Shown here: in pieces, positions 1 through 8,301 of the stretch
Layout of the letters: each line of letters begins with the position of its first letter
Numbering within the stretch: the first letter of the stretch is position 1
Assembly: GCA_002430835.1 (NCBI GenBank)
Contig: DJDA01000036.1
Coordinates: 954-59,179, forward strand
DNA: 58,226 nucleotides
Origin: Brevundimonas sp. UBA5936
GTDB taxonomy: Bacteria > Pseudomonadota > Alphaproteobacteria > Caulobacterales > Caulobacteraceae
Reading direction: 5' to 3'
Program-made: the position numbers and the translations under genes
The notes under the pieces: generated by a model
Databases searched by the model: none
Told to the model about the DNA's origin: nothing
What the model saw: only the letters and a program-made list of their open reading frames with translations

Positions 1-578
1 GGCTCGCCCTCGATCTCGACCGCCTGAAACAGCTGGGGCAGACAGGCTGAGGCCAGCAGCACCTCGGGCGCCATTTCGTCTGACTTGAAGATGCGCGAAC
101 GGCCTGCGCGAACGGCTGTCGTCGAGACGAACATGCGGATGGAGGAGGCGCGCAGGGCCTCGAAATCCACCGCCGTCTCCAACACCCGGCGTAGCGGGTT
201 CAGGTTGAACGGGTTGAAGGAATAGGGGCTCATCGACAGGGCCAGGGTCTGCCCCGCCTGCCACATCGGCGTGCCCTTCAGCCAGTCGGGCGTCAGGGCC
301 TTGGACCAGACCGAACTGTCGCCGAAGACGTTGCGCCCGCCGGACTGGTTCACCTCGCGCCACAGGTGGTCGAGGGCTTCACGCCCGCCCTCGGCGCCTC
401 CACGCTCCAGGCCGGTGATCAGGGCGGCGGCGTTCATCGCTCCGGCCGAGGCGGCGGTGACGGCGCGCACGTCCAGAGCATCGGCCTCAAGCAGCCTGTC
501 CAGCACGCCCCATTGAAAGGCGCCGTGGGCTCCGCCGCCCTGTAGGGCCAGACAGACGGGTTTGCGCTTTGCCGCCAT
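1..578 (-). CDS. Patatin-like phospholipase family protein (3' end outside window)
   Basis: The first 192 codons of a patatin-fold serine hydrolase are present; the C-terminus lies beyond base 1. The protein opens with the glycine-rich oxyanion loop (QGGGAHGAFQWGVLDRLL, about residues 13-30). The nucleophile elbow follows at about residues 43-49 and reads AASAGAMN, so the first Gly of GxSxG is Ala while the Ser and following Gly are kept. The Asp of the Ser-Asp dyad would be past the window edge. It begins 40 bases after the stop of the 3-hydroxybutyrate dehydrogenase gene on the same strand, so the two probably share a transcript. From that pairing I infer a role in lipid or polyhydroxybutyrate turnover; the substrate cannot be read from the sequence. 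Confidence 0.85.
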   Translation of the reverse strand, partial: MAAKRKPVCLALQGGGAHGAFQWGVLDRLLEADALDVRAVTAASAGAMNAAALITGLERGGAEGGREALDHLWREVNQSGGRNVFGDSSVWSKALTPDWLKGTPMWQAGQTLALSMSPYSFNPFNLNPLRRVLETAVDFEALRASSIRMFVSTTAVRAGRSRIFKSDEMAPEVLLASACLPQLFQAVEIEGE

Positions 579-618
579 CAAACTCTCCGTCTTTCGGCCC
601 CTGCGGCCAAGGTGAAAC

Positions 619-1407
619 CTATTGAGCCGTCCAGCCGCCGTCGACGGAGAAGTGGGCGCCGTTGGCCGAGGCGCCGAGATCCGACGCCAGATAGAGGAAG
701 ATGCCCGCCAGTTCGTCGGTCGTGACGAAGCGCTTGGTCGGTTGCGAGCCGAGAATGATGTTCTTCATCACGTCTTCCTCGCTCATGTTTCGGGTGCGCG
801 CCTGATCCTGAATCTGCTTGGCGACGATCGGCGTCTCGACGAAGCCGGGGCAGATGGCGTTGCAGGTGATGTTGTCCTGCGCCAGTTCCAGCGCCACCGT
901 CTTGGTGAAGCCGATCACGCCGTGCTTGGCCGCGACATAGGCCGACTTGAACGGGCTGGCGACCAGGCCGTGGGCCGAGGCGATGTTGATGATCCGGCCG
1001 CGGCCCTGCGCCTTCATGATCGGGATCGCCGCCTTGGTGGCGTAGAAGGTCGAGGACAGGTTGATGGCGATGATCTTCTCCCACGCATCGGCGGGGAAGT
1101 TCTCGACCGCTTCGACGTGCTGGATGCCGGCGTTGTTGACCAGGATGTCCAGACGGCCCAGCTCGCGCTGCGCCGTGGCGATCATGTCCTCGATCTGATC
1201 CGGCTGGGTCATGTCGGCCGGGTGATAGAGGACGCGCACCCCGGTTTCAGCGGCCAGATCGGCGCGCGTCTTCTCGATGGCGTCGGCGTCGCCCAGACCG
1301 TTCAGCACCACATCGCCGCCGCACAGGGCGACCGCCCGCGCAAACGCCAGTCCAATGCCCGAGGTCGAGCCGGTGACGACCGCGACGCGGCCCTTGAGAT
1401 CGTTCAT
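619..1407 (-). CDS. bdhA: 3-hydroxybutyrate dehydrogenase (short-chain dehydrogenase)
   Basis: This is a classical SDR of 262 residues that interconverts D-3-hydroxybutyrate and acetoacetate with NAD, in cytoplasmic ketone-body and PHB metabolism. Visible are the Rossmann motif TGSTSGIG near residue 13, NNAG near 92, the catalytic Ser-Tyr-Lys set (IASAHG, then YVAAK), and the long alpha-helical insert before the C-terminal VDGGW that fits bdhA better than FabG. The chosen ATG gives the usual short N-terminus (MNDLKGRVAVVTG). An upstream in-frame ATG (1416-1414) and a longer form to 1449 are possible, and none has a strong ribosome binding site. The patatin-like gene follows 40 bases downstream. 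Confidence 0.88.
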   Translation of the reverse strand: MNDLKGRVAVVTGSTSGIGLAFARAVALCGGDVVLNGLGDADAIEKTRADLAAETGVRVLYHPADMTQPDQIEDMIATAQRELGRLDILVNNAGIQHVEAVENFPADAWEKIIAINLSSTFYATKAAIPIMKAQGRGRIINIASAHGLVASPFKSAYVAAKHGVIGFTKTVALELAQDNITCNAICPGFVETPIVAKQIQDQARTRNMSEEDVMKNIILGSQPTKRFVTTDELAGIFLYLASDLGASANGAHFSVDGGWTAQ

Positions 1408-1481
1408 CGCGAACATGACAGAAAGAACCCGTGGCTGATGATGCTGCAATGCAACCTAACCGCAGTCGTTCAATCTGGCGA

Positions 1482-2255
1482 TCAGGATTTTCCTTCCCTG
1501 ATGAATATCCAGTCCGTGTCCGTCGATAGGCTCTTGTCGAAGCGGTAGCCGTCGCGATCGAAGGCCTTCAGGTCTTCGACCTTTTCTAGCCTGTTCTCGA
1601 TGGCGTAGCGGGCCATGCCGCCGCGCGCCTTCTTGGCGTAGAAGGAGATGATGCGGGCCTCGCCGTCCTTCTTCTCCTTGAAGTGCGGGGTCACGACCGG
1701 CAGCTTCAGCGCCCGCGCATCGACCGCGCCGAAATATTCGTGGCTGGCCAGGTTCACCAAGGTTTGTTCGGACAGCTTGTCGGCGTCTTCGTTCAGGCGC
1801 AGCGAGATGCGCTCGCCCCAGAAATCATAGAGGGTGGCGCCGCGCTTGGTCTTCAACCGGATGCCCATCTCCAGCCGATAGGGCTGAATCGCATCCAGCG
1901 GCCGCAGCAGGCCGTAGAAGCCCGAGAGAATACGCAGGTGGTCCTGAGCCCAAGTCAGGTCGTCGGTCGATAGGGTACGGGCCGACAGCCCTTCATAGAC
2001 GTCGCCGGCGAAGGCGAAGACAGCCTGCAGCGCGCCCTCCGGCGTTTCGTTGTCGAAGGCCTGAAAGCGTTGATAGTTCAGCTCGGCCAGGGCGTCGGAA
2101 ATGGACATTAGGCGGCGCAAATCTGCGCGGCTGAGTTCGCGCGTCACCTTGGCCAATTCGGCGGTTTCATCGGCGCATCGCCGTGGCGTCACGGGGGCGT
2201 CGGTGGCGGGCGGGTTGAAGTCCAGCTTTTTGGCCGGGGACAGGACGATCAGCAA
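1482..2255 (-). CDS. yaaA: Peroxide stress protein YaaA (DUF328/UPF0246), TTG start
   Basis: The 257-residue protein is a YaaA/UPF0246 family member. In E. coli this protein limits free iron and DNA damage during peroxide stress. Family signatures are the N-terminal LSPAKKLD, the LSGFYGLLRPLD block near the middle and the C-terminal FKEKKDGEARIISFYAKKARG segment region. I place the start at TTG 2255, not at the upstream ATG 2294. The TTG gives exactly the family N-terminus (LLIVLSPAKKLD with the first residue as Met) and has AGGGAG nine bases upstream, while the 13 extra residues from 2294 match nothing in the family. It is transcribed toward bdhA with a 74-base gap. Confidence 0.88.
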   Translation of the reverse strand: MLIVLSPAKKLDFNPPATDAPVTPRRCADETAELAKVTRELSRADLRRLMSISDALAELNYQRFQAFDNETPEGALQAVFAFAGDVYEGLSARTLSTDDLTWAQDHLRILSGFYGLLRPLDAIQPYRLEMGIRLKTKRGATLYDFWGERISLRLNEDADKLSEQTLVNLASHEYFGAVDARALKLPVVTPHFKEKKDGEARIISFYAKKARGGMARYAIENRLEKVEDLKAFDRDGYRFDKSLSTDTDWIFIREGKS

Positions 2256-2350
2256 GACGATCGACTCCCTATGCGTCTCAAGAGCGGGCCTCATAGGCCG
2301 CTTCGATGACGTTTTGAACCGCCTGAAACGTCACATACGGTCGCCTGTGC

Positions 2351-3754
2351 TCAGAAGAGGACCGCCGGATTCATGATCCTCTGCGGGTCTATGGCCTGGC
2401 GGATCGCCTGCATGGTCGCGATTTCCAAGGGGGTTTTATAGCGCCGCGCCTCGTCTGTTTTCAGCCGCCCCAGACCGTGTTCAGCCGAAATCGAGCCGTC
2501 GTAACGGGCCACAACGTCGTGGACGACTTCGGACCCCTCCATCCAGCGCGCGATGAAGGCGGGCACGTCTTCGCCCACGCCGGGGATCACATCATAGTGA
2601 AGATTGCCGTCGCCGACGTGGCCGAAGACCGACACCCGGCAGCCGGGATGGAATTTTTCAACCGCCGCCGTCGCCTCGTCGATGAAATCCGCGATTCGCG
2701 AGACGGGAACCGAGACGTCGTGCTTCCAGCCGCCGCCTTCGGGCTTGAGGGCTGCCGAATGCTCTTCGCGCAGGCGCCAGAATTCAGCCTTCTGGGCGTC
2801 GTTCTGGGCGATGGCGGCGTCGACGATCAGGCCTTCCTCGAAGGCGGCGGTCAGCAGACGCTCCATCGCAGCCTCGGCGCCGTCCGGCTCGCCCGATGCC
2901 AGCTCGATCAGCACATACCAGGGCGGCGTGGATTCCAGCGGTTCGCGCGTGTCGGGGATGTTCTTCAGCACCAGGCTCATGCCCAGCCGCTTCATCAGTT
3001 CGAACGCCTCGACCCCGCCGCCGGTCTCGGCCTTGGCGCGGGCCAGCAGCACGACGGCGTCATGATGGCTCTCCAGACCGACGATGGCCGTGGCGCGGCT
3101 GCGCATGATGGGGAAGAGCTTCAGCGTCGCCGCCGTGATGACGCCCAGAGTGCCCTCGGCGCCGATGAACATCTGCTTCAGGTCATAGCCGGTGTTGTCC
3201 TTGCGCAGCCGCTTCAGGCCGTTGAACACCTGACCGTCCGGCATGACCGCCTCGATGCCCAGCACCAGATCGCGCATCATGCCGTAGCGCAGGACAGCGG
3301 TGCCGCCGGCGTTGGTCGAAATCACCCCGCCGATGGTGGCCGATCCCTCGGCCGCGAGGCTGAGGGGGAAGAAGCGGTCCTTTTCCTTGGCCAGTTCCTG
3401 GGCCTCCAGCAGGGTCACGCCCGCCTCGACCGTCATGGCGTCGTCCAGCGGCGTCACGTCGCGTACGGTCCGCAGCTTGCGCGTGGACAGCAGAACCTCG
3501 CCATAGGGGATTTGGCCGCCGACCAGGCCTGTGCCGCCGCCCTGCGTCACCACGGCTGTGCCGTGTCGGGCGCAGATCTCGACGGCGCGGGCGACTTCCT
3601 CGGTCGTGCGCGGTTGCAGCAGCAGCGGCGTCTCGCCGGTCCAGCGGCCGCGCCATTCGGTCAGCCACGGCGCCATCTCGGCGGCGTCTTGCGTCCAGGC
3701 GCCGGGCAGGGCGGCCTTGAGTTCAGTGAGGGATTCTGGCGTCGGGAGGGTCAT
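2351..3754 (-). CDS. FAD-binding dehydrogenase of the D-lactate / D-2-hydroxyglutarate type
   Basis: This 467-residue flavoprotein belongs to the VAO/PCMH superfamily (GlcD-like) and oxidises a D-2-hydroxyacid to the 2-oxoacid. The N-terminal FAD domain shows the pyrophosphate-binding loop QGGGTGLVGGQIP and later GVISTNAGGTAVLRYG. The C-terminal cap has GHVGDGNLHYD and SAEHGLGRLK, whose histidines bind the catalytic metal in D-2-hydroxyglutarate dehydrogenases. The ATG at 3754 is preceded by AAGG and gives MTLPTPES; a longer form to 3817 has no support. A role such as recycling the 2-hydroxyglutarate made during serine synthesis is plausible, but the substrate cannot be settled from sequence. 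Confidence 0.87.
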   Translation of the reverse strand: MTLPTPESLTELKAALPGAWTQDAAEMAPWLTEWRGRWTGETPLLLQPRTTEEVARAVEICARHGTAVVTQGGGTGLVGGQIPYGEVLLSTRKLRTVRDVTPLDDAMTVEAGVTLLEAQELAKEKDRFFPLSLAAEGSATIGGVISTNAGGTAVLRYGMMRDLVLGIEAVMPDGQVFNGLKRLRKDNTGYDLKQMFIGAEGTLGVITAATLKLFPIMRSRATAIVGLESHHDAVVLLARAKAETGGGVEAFELMKRLGMSLVLKNIPDTREPLESTPPWYVLIELASGEPDGAEAAMERLLTAAFEEGLIVDAAIAQNDAQKAEFWRLREEHSAALKPEGGGWKHDVSVPVSRIADFIDEATAAVEKFHPGCRVSVFGHVGDGNLHYDVIPGVGEDVPAFIARWMEGSEVVHDVVARYDGSISAEHGLGRLKTDEARRYKTPLEIATMQAIRQAIDPQRIMNPAVLF

Positions 3755-3831
3755 ATCGGCCTTGTGGCAAAAGGCGCGCCGTGGTGGAAGCGCAAAACCT
3801 TGCCTTCTGGCGGTCAATTCAAGGGCAAAAC

Positions 3832-4251
3832 ATGATTCCGACGCCGGCCGTGGGCGTAGTGTGCCTGAAAGGCGACGAAGTGCTGCTGATCCGGCGCGGC
3901 ACGCCGCCGCGTGTGGGCGAATGGAGCCTGCCCGGCGGGCGTCTGGAGCCGGGCGAACGCCTGGCCGACGCCGCCCTGCGCGAACTGCGTGAGGAGACGG
4001 GCGTCGAGGCCGAGTTGATCGGCTTGATCGACGTGGTGGACGGGCTTTTTCCCGAGGCGGGGCGGCACTATGTCCTGATCGACTATGCTGCGGTCTGGAC
4101 GTCGGGCGAGCCGGTGGCGGGCGACGACGCCGTTGAGGCCGTGTTTCATCGGCTGGACAGCCTGGCGCCTCTGGGCATGTGGAGCGAAACCGTTCGCATC
4201 ATCCGCGAGGCCGTCGAGGCGCGCCGAGCGAAGGCCGACGCGCCTCTCTGA
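3832..4251 (+). CDS. Nudix hydrolase (ADP-ribose pyrophosphatase-like)
   Basis: This is a small single-domain Nudix protein of 139 residues. The Nudix box runs from GGRLEPGERLADAALREL into REETGVEAELIGL and carries the REExxE-type metal-binding residues. The strand pairs before it (VGVVCLKGDEVLLIRRG) and the spacing match ADP-ribose/NADH pyrophosphatase-like members. Such enzymes hydrolyse nucleoside diphosphates linked to another moiety. I chose ATG 3832 because AAGGG lies six bases upstream; a GTG at 3781 in the same frame would add 17 unsupported residues. It lies alone on the plus strand, convergent with the aldehyde dehydrogenase, whose stop is five bases beyond its own. Confidence 0.85.
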   Translation: MIPTPAVGVVCLKGDEVLLIRRGTPPRVGEWSLPGGRLEPGERLADAALRELREETGVEAELIGLIDVVDGLFPEAGRHYVLIDYAAVWTSGEPVAGDDAVEAVFHRLDSLAPLGMWSETVRIIREAVEARRAKADAPL

Positions 4252-4256
4252 GCGAT

Positions 4257-5747
4257 CTAGAAGGGGTAGGGGCCCTTGGCGTGGCGGATGGTGACCCAGT
4301 GGTCGCGGGTCAGTTCGTGCATGATCCATTCGCCGCCGAAACGGCCCAGGCCGCTGTTCTTCTCGCCGCCGAAGGGGCCGGTACGAGTATCATCGACGCT
4401 GTGGTCGTTGACGTGCGTCATGCCGGCCTCAACGCGCAGGGCGAAGCGTACGCCGCGCTCTACATCGCGCGTGAAGACGGCGGACGACAGGCCGAACTCG
4501 GTCGCGTTGGCGACGCGCAGGGCTTCCTCCTCGTCCTGGACGCGGATGATTGGGGCGATCGGGCCGAAGATCTCCTCCTGGGCCAGGGCCATGTCGTTGG
4601 TCACGCCGACGAAGACGTGCGGCGGCAGGACTTGTCCCTCGGGCGCGCCGCCCAGAAGCTGACTGGCGCCCGCGGCCTTGGCCGCCTCGATCCGCGCCAG
4701 ATGGCCGCGCATTTGCCGCTCGTTGATGATCGGACCGATGGCGACGCTAGGATCGTTGGGATCCCCGTATTTCAGGGTCTTCACATGGGCGGTGAAGCGA
4801 TCGACGAACTCGTCGTGGATGCGGGCGTCGACGATGATCCGGTTGGAGCTCATGCAGATCTGCCCCTGGTGCAGGAAGCGGCCGACGACAGCTGAGCGCA
4901 CCGCATGGTCCAGGTCCGCGTCGTCCAGCACCACCAGGGGAGCGTTTCCGCCCATTTCCAGCGCGACTCGCTTCAGTTGCGGCGCCTGCATGGCCAGGGC
5001 GCCGATGTGGCGGCCCACGCGCGTCGAGCCGGTGAAGGAGATCAGGCGCGGCACGGCGTGGTTGGTGAAGGCGTCGCCGATCTCGCTGATCGGGCCGATG
5101 ACGATGTTCAGCAGGCCCGCCGGAAGGCCGGCTTCTTCAAGGATCTTGGCGATCAGCAGTCCGCCGGTGATCGGCGTGTCCTCGGCTGGTTTCACCACCA
5201 CCGCATTGCCCAGCGCCAGGGCCGGTGCGATGGAGCGATGCGACAGATACATGGGGAAGTTCCAGGGGCTGATGACCCCGATCACCCCCAGCGCCTGGCG
5301 ATAGGCGCGGCTCTCCTTGCCCGGCTCGTCGAGCGGCAGCAGCTTGCCCTCGGCGCGGTAGGGGAAGGAGGCGGCCTCCAGGGTGACGGCGTGAACGAAC
5401 TGCCATTCCAGTTCAGCCTTGCCGCGCGTGCTGCCCGCCTCGCGCGTCAACCAGCCGAGGATTTCCTCGCGCCGGGCTTCCATGATGGCGGCGGCGCGGA
5501 TCATGACCCCGGCGCGCTCTGCCGGCAGGCGGGTTTCCCAGTCCTTTTGAGCCTTGGCGGCGGCCCTATAGGCCTCGTCGAGATCCTGACCGTTCGCCAT
5601 CACCGTCTCGGCCAGCACCGCGCCGGAGTAGGGATCTGTGTCGGTCTGAATTTCGCCTTGCCGCCCGTGACGCCAGGCGCCGTCGATGTATTGCCCGTCC
5701 CATCCCTGGTAGGCGGCGGGGGCGGTCCTTGCGGCTTCAGCAGTCAT
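4257..5747 (-). CDS. NAD(P)-dependent aldehyde dehydrogenase (benzaldehyde/vanillin dehydrogenase-like)
   Basis: A full-length ALDH-superfamily enzyme of 496 residues that oxidises an aldehyde to the acid. The general-base Glu is in ALEMGGNAP and the catalytic Cys is residue 298 in GQICMSS; the cofactor loop SFTGSTRVGRHIG and the C-terminal GPFGGEKNSGLGRFGG are intact. The overall pattern (HQGQICMSSNR, HVNDHSVDDTRTGPFG) resembles benzaldehyde, vanillin and salicylaldehyde dehydrogenases more than betaine aldehyde enzymes, which is a family-level judgement. ATG 5747 has GGAG six bases upstream; an ATG 21 bases earlier lacks one. No aromatic catabolic cluster lies nearby, so the physiological substrate is open. 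Confidence 0.88.
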   Translation of the reverse strand: MTAEAARTAPAAYQGWDGQYIDGAWRHGRQGEIQTDTDPYSGAVLAETVMANGQDLDEAYRAAAKAQKDWETRLPAERAGVMIRAAAIMEARREEILGWLTREAGSTRGKAELEWQFVHAVTLEAASFPYRAEGKLLPLDEPGKESRAYRQALGVIGVISPWNFPMYLSHRSIAPALALGNAVVVKPAEDTPITGGLLIAKILEEAGLPAGLLNIVIGPISEIGDAFTNHAVPRLISFTGSTRVGRHIGALAMQAPQLKRVALEMGGNAPLVVLDDADLDHAVRSAVVGRFLHQGQICMSSNRIIVDARIHDEFVDRFTAHVKTLKYGDPNDPSVAIGPIINERQMRGHLARIEAAKAAGASQLLGGAPEGQVLPPHVFVGVTNDMALAQEEIFGPIAPIIRVQDEEEALRVANATEFGLSSAVFTRDVERGVRFALRVEAGMTHVNDHSVDDTRTGPFGGEKNSGLGRFGGEWIMHELTRDHWVTIRHAKGPYPF

Positions 5748-6042
5748 GTCGCTCTCCGACGGGCGCACGGGCCCGGTGTTCAGGAAGGCGCCGAGGGTCG
5801 CTCCGGAGAGGGCCTCATGGCGTTGGTTTCACCTCTGCGGCAACGCAACGCCGCCGATCGATGTTCCTGCGTGAACCTTGCCTTGTGGGAAGCTCCAGTG
5901 GTCAATTTGTCCGCCGGTCGTCGTGTCGGTTCAATCGGCTCGCCGCGTCATCACGCCTCGGCGATTTGGCCCATGAAAGAACCGGATTCGGTGGCGTGAG
6001 GCTCGTCCGGCGGTTAAGCTGCCGATCAAACTGGAGGGCCTT
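5748..6042. other. Divergent intergenic region between the aldehyde dehydrogenase and the SPFH gene
   Basis: About 295 bases, the longest stretch in the window without a gene. It must hold the promoters for the two divergent genes. I see no hairpin with a T-run, no strong inverted repeat and no credible small gene. The only clear element is GGAGG at 6032-6036, the ribosome binding site of the SPFH gene. Confidence 0.5.
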
Positions 6043-7038
6043 ATGAGTTTTTCGCTGATTTTCTTTGTGATGTTCGCAGTCTTTGCGATCATCTTCCTGT
6101 TCAGCGTGATCAAGATCGTGCCGCAAGGTCGTGAATTCACGGTGGAACGGTTCGGCAAGTACACCAAGACCCTGACTCCAGGCATCCACATCTTGACCCC
6201 GTTCGTCGAGCGCGTGGGCCATCGCATGAACATGATGGAGCAGGTGCTGGACGTCCCGACCCAGGAGGTCATCACCAAGGACAACGCCATGGTGAAGGTC
6301 GACGGCATCGTCTTCATTCAGGTGATGGACGCCGCTCGTGCCGCCTATCGCGTCGATAACCTGCCTTACGCCATCGCCCAGTTGTGCATGACCAACCTGC
6401 GGACCGTGGTCGGCTCAATGGAACTGGACGAGGTGCTGTCGCAGCGCGACGCCATCAACACGCGCCTGCTGCACGTCATCGACGCCGCGACTGAGCCGTG
6501 GGGCATCAAGGCCAACCGTATCGAGATCAAGGATCTGACGCCGCCGGTGGACATCACCAACGCCATGGCCCGTCAGATGAAGGCCGAGCGCGAGCGCCGC
6601 GCCGTCATCACCGAGGCGGACGGCGAGAAGCAGGCCGCCATCGCCCGCGCCGAGGGCGCCAAGCAGGCGGCGATTCTGGAAGCTGAAGGCCGCAAGGAAG
6701 CCGCCTTCCGCGACGCCGAGGCCCGCGAGCGCGAAGCCGAGGCCGAGGCCAAGGCCACCGCCATGGTGTCGGAGGCCATCGCTCGCGGCGACGTCAACGC
6801 CATCAACTACTTTGTGGCCCAGAAGTATGTGGAGGCTTTCGCCGAGCTGGCCCGCAGCCCGCAGCAGAAGACGGTCATCGTGCCGTCGGAAATGGGCGCC
6901 CTGGTTGGCACCATCGCCGGGGTCGGCGAACTGGTCGGCCTGGCCAAGGAACAGCAACAGGGCCGCACGGACGCGCGTCAGGCCGCGCCGCGCGCCGCGC
7001 CGCGACGTTCGGGCGGCTCTGTGCCGACGACGGAGTAA
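6043..7038 (+). CDS. SPFH/Band 7 membrane protein, QmcA/paraslipin-like
   Basis: This 331-residue protein has an N-terminal membrane anchor (residues about 4-24), an SPFH/Band 7 domain (about 25-180, beginning IVPQGREFTVERFGKY) and a long Ala/Glu/Lys-rich coiled coil (about 185-255) that drives oligomerisation. A Gly-rich segment and a Pro/Arg/Ala tail follow. The match is to the QmcA/stomatin-like branch, which forms membrane-bound rings and is often linked to FtsH-type proteolysis and lipid microdomains. GGAGG lies six bases before the ATG. The NfeD gene follows after three bases, the typical SPFH-NfeD pair, so the two proteins very likely work together in the inner membrane. Confidence 0.92.
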   Translation: MSFSLIFFVMFAVFAIIFLFSVIKIVPQGREFTVERFGKYTKTLTPGIHILTPFVERVGHRMNMMEQVLDVPTQEVITKDNAMVKVDGIVFIQVMDAARAAYRVDNLPYAIAQLCMTNLRTVVGSMELDEVLSQRDAINTRLLHVIDAATEPWGIKANRIEIKDLTPPVDITNAMARQMKAERERRAVITEADGEKQAAIARAEGAKQAAILEAEGRKEAAFRDAEAREREAEAEAKATAMVSEAIARGDVNAINYFVAQKYVEAFAELARSPQQKTVIVPSEMGALVGTIAGVGELVGLAKEQQQGRTDARQAAPRAAPRRSGGSVPTTE

Positions 7039-7041
7039 GCC

Positions 7042-7500
7042 ATGGACTGGTTCGTCTCCCTCTACGCCGCCCAGCCGTTCTGGCTTTGGCTGGCGGTTGG
7101 CGTGGTGCTGCTGGGGATAGAGGCGGCGGCCTCGACCGAATGGCTGCTGTGGCCGGCGGTGTCGGCGGGGCTGACGGCTCTGCTGTCCGCCCTGGCGCCG
7201 CAACTGGGCCTGCCGGTCGAGATCGGCGTCTTCGCGGCGCTGACGGTGGCCTCGACCATTCTGTCGCGTCGCCTGATCAAGCGGGTGAACCCTGAGGATC
7301 AGCCCGACATCAATGATCGCGACATTCGTCTGGTCGGCGAGCGGGCGCGTGTGGTCGAAGCCTTTGTCGGCGGGCGCGGCCGGGTTTTCGTGTCGGGATC
7401 GGAATGGCCCGCCGAAATCGAGGGCGCGTCGCCGCTGGCGGGCGAGAGCGTCGTCATCGAATCGGTGTCGGGCCCCTTGCTGAAGGTGCGGGCGCTCTAG
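7042..7500 (+). CDS. NfeD family protein, short (NfeD1b-like) membrane partner of SPFH protein
   Basis: A 152-residue NfeD-like protein without the serine-protease domain found in long NfeD proteins. Hydrophobic helices occupy about residues 10-28, 33-52 and 58-75. A C-terminal OB-fold follows, in which GERARVVEAFVGGRGRVFVSGSEWPAE is the recognisable strand pattern. The gene starts three bases after the SPFH stop and has its own GGAG six bases upstream, so it is the second gene of the pair. Its last four bases overlap the 3' end of the convergent rnhA gene, leaving no room for a conventional terminator. Confidence 0.9.
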   Translation: MDWFVSLYAAQPFWLWLAVGVVLLGIEAAASTEWLLWPAVSAGLTALLSALAPQLGLPVEIGVFAALTVASTILSRRLIKRVNPEDQPDINDRDIRLVGERARVVEAFVGGRGRVFVSGSEWPAEIEGASPLAGESVVIESVSGPLLKVRAL

Positions 7501-7949
7501 CGTCCGCGCATCTCCGCCACGCCACGATTGGCCAGGCCGTCGGCGCGTTCGTTCAGGGCGTGGCCGGCGTGACCTTTCACCCAGTGCCATTTGACCTCGT
7601 GGCGGTTGCGGGCCTCGTCCAGGCGCCGCCACAGGTCTTCATTCTTGACCGGCTTCTTGTCTGCGGTCTTCCAGCCGCGCGCCTTCCAACCGCGCATCCA
7701 TTCCGTCACGCCCTGCATGACGTATTTGCTGTCGGTGTGCAGATCGACGCGGCAAGGGCGTTTCAGCGCCTCCAGCGCCATGATCGCGGCCATCATTTCC
7801 ATGCGGTTGTTGGTCGTCAGGGGCTCGCCGCCCCAGAGTTCCTTCTCGTGACCTCCGCCGGTTTGCAGGATCGCCCCCCAGCCGCCGGGGCCGGGATTGC
7901 CCTTGCAGGCGCCGTCGGTGTGGATGATGACGTGATCGTTGAGACTCAT
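7497..7949 (-). CDS. rnhA: Ribonuclease HI
   Basis: This 150-residue cytoplasmic endonuclease cuts the RNA strand of RNA-DNA hybrids, for instance Okazaki primers and R-loops. The four metal-binding acidic residues of the RNase H fold are all visible: D12 (IIHTDGACKGNPGPGGWG), E51 (NNRMEM), D73 (LHTDSKYV) and D137 (NERADGLA). The basic handle (WKARGWKTADKKPVKNEDLW) is present, as in E. coli RNase HI, and the length is normal. Its 3' end overlaps the NfeD gene by four bases on the opposite strand. Confidence 0.96.
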   Translation of the reverse strand: MSLNDHVIIHTDGACKGNPGPGGWGAILQTGGGHEKELWGGEPLTTNNRMEMMAAIMALEALKRPCRVDLHTDSKYVMQGVTEWMRGWKARGWKTADKKPVKNEDLWRRLDEARNRHEVKWHWVKGHAGHALNERADGLANRGVAEMRGR

Positions 7950-8062
7950 GGCCGCGATGCGTACAGCGTCCCTTGGCGCGTCGCCATCACTCAGCCTATA
8001 TGACGCACAACAATCAGTCGGTGGGGCCGCGTCTCGGTGAGTCCCCTTGAGGAGGTATCGCC

Positions 8063-8278
8063 ATGGGCTCCATGAGCATCTGGCATTGGGCCATCGTCGT
8101 CGTCGTCGTGCTGGTCCTGTTCGGCGGCCGCGGCAAGCTGTCCGGCATCATGGGCGACGCCGCCAAGGGCATTCGCGCCTTCAAGGACGGCCTGAAGGAC
8201 GACACGGGCGCCAAGGACAAGGAAGCTCCGGGCGCCTTGCCGCGCACGGACGCCGAAAAAGAAGAACTGAACCGCTGA
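8063..8278 (+). CDS. tatA: Sec-independent protein translocase subunit TatA
   Basis: A 71-residue TatA/E protein: a short N-terminus, one transmembrane helix (about residues 6-22, WHWAIVVVVVLVLFGG), the FGGRGKLS hinge, then an amphipathic helix (IMGDAAKGIRAFKDGLKDD) and a charged tail. TatA oligomerises to form the pore through which folded twin-arginine substrates cross the inner membrane. The GAGGAGG sequence seven bases before the ATG is the strongest ribosome binding site in this region, fitting the excess of TatA over TatB and TatC. tatB starts 23 bases downstream. Confidence 0.95.
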   Translation: MGSMSIWHWAIVVVVVLVLFGGRGKLSGIMGDAAKGIRAFKDGLKDDTGAKDKEAPGALPRTDAEKEELNR

Positions 8279-8301
8279 TCCTCGCCGGAAGACGCTGAAT
8301 C

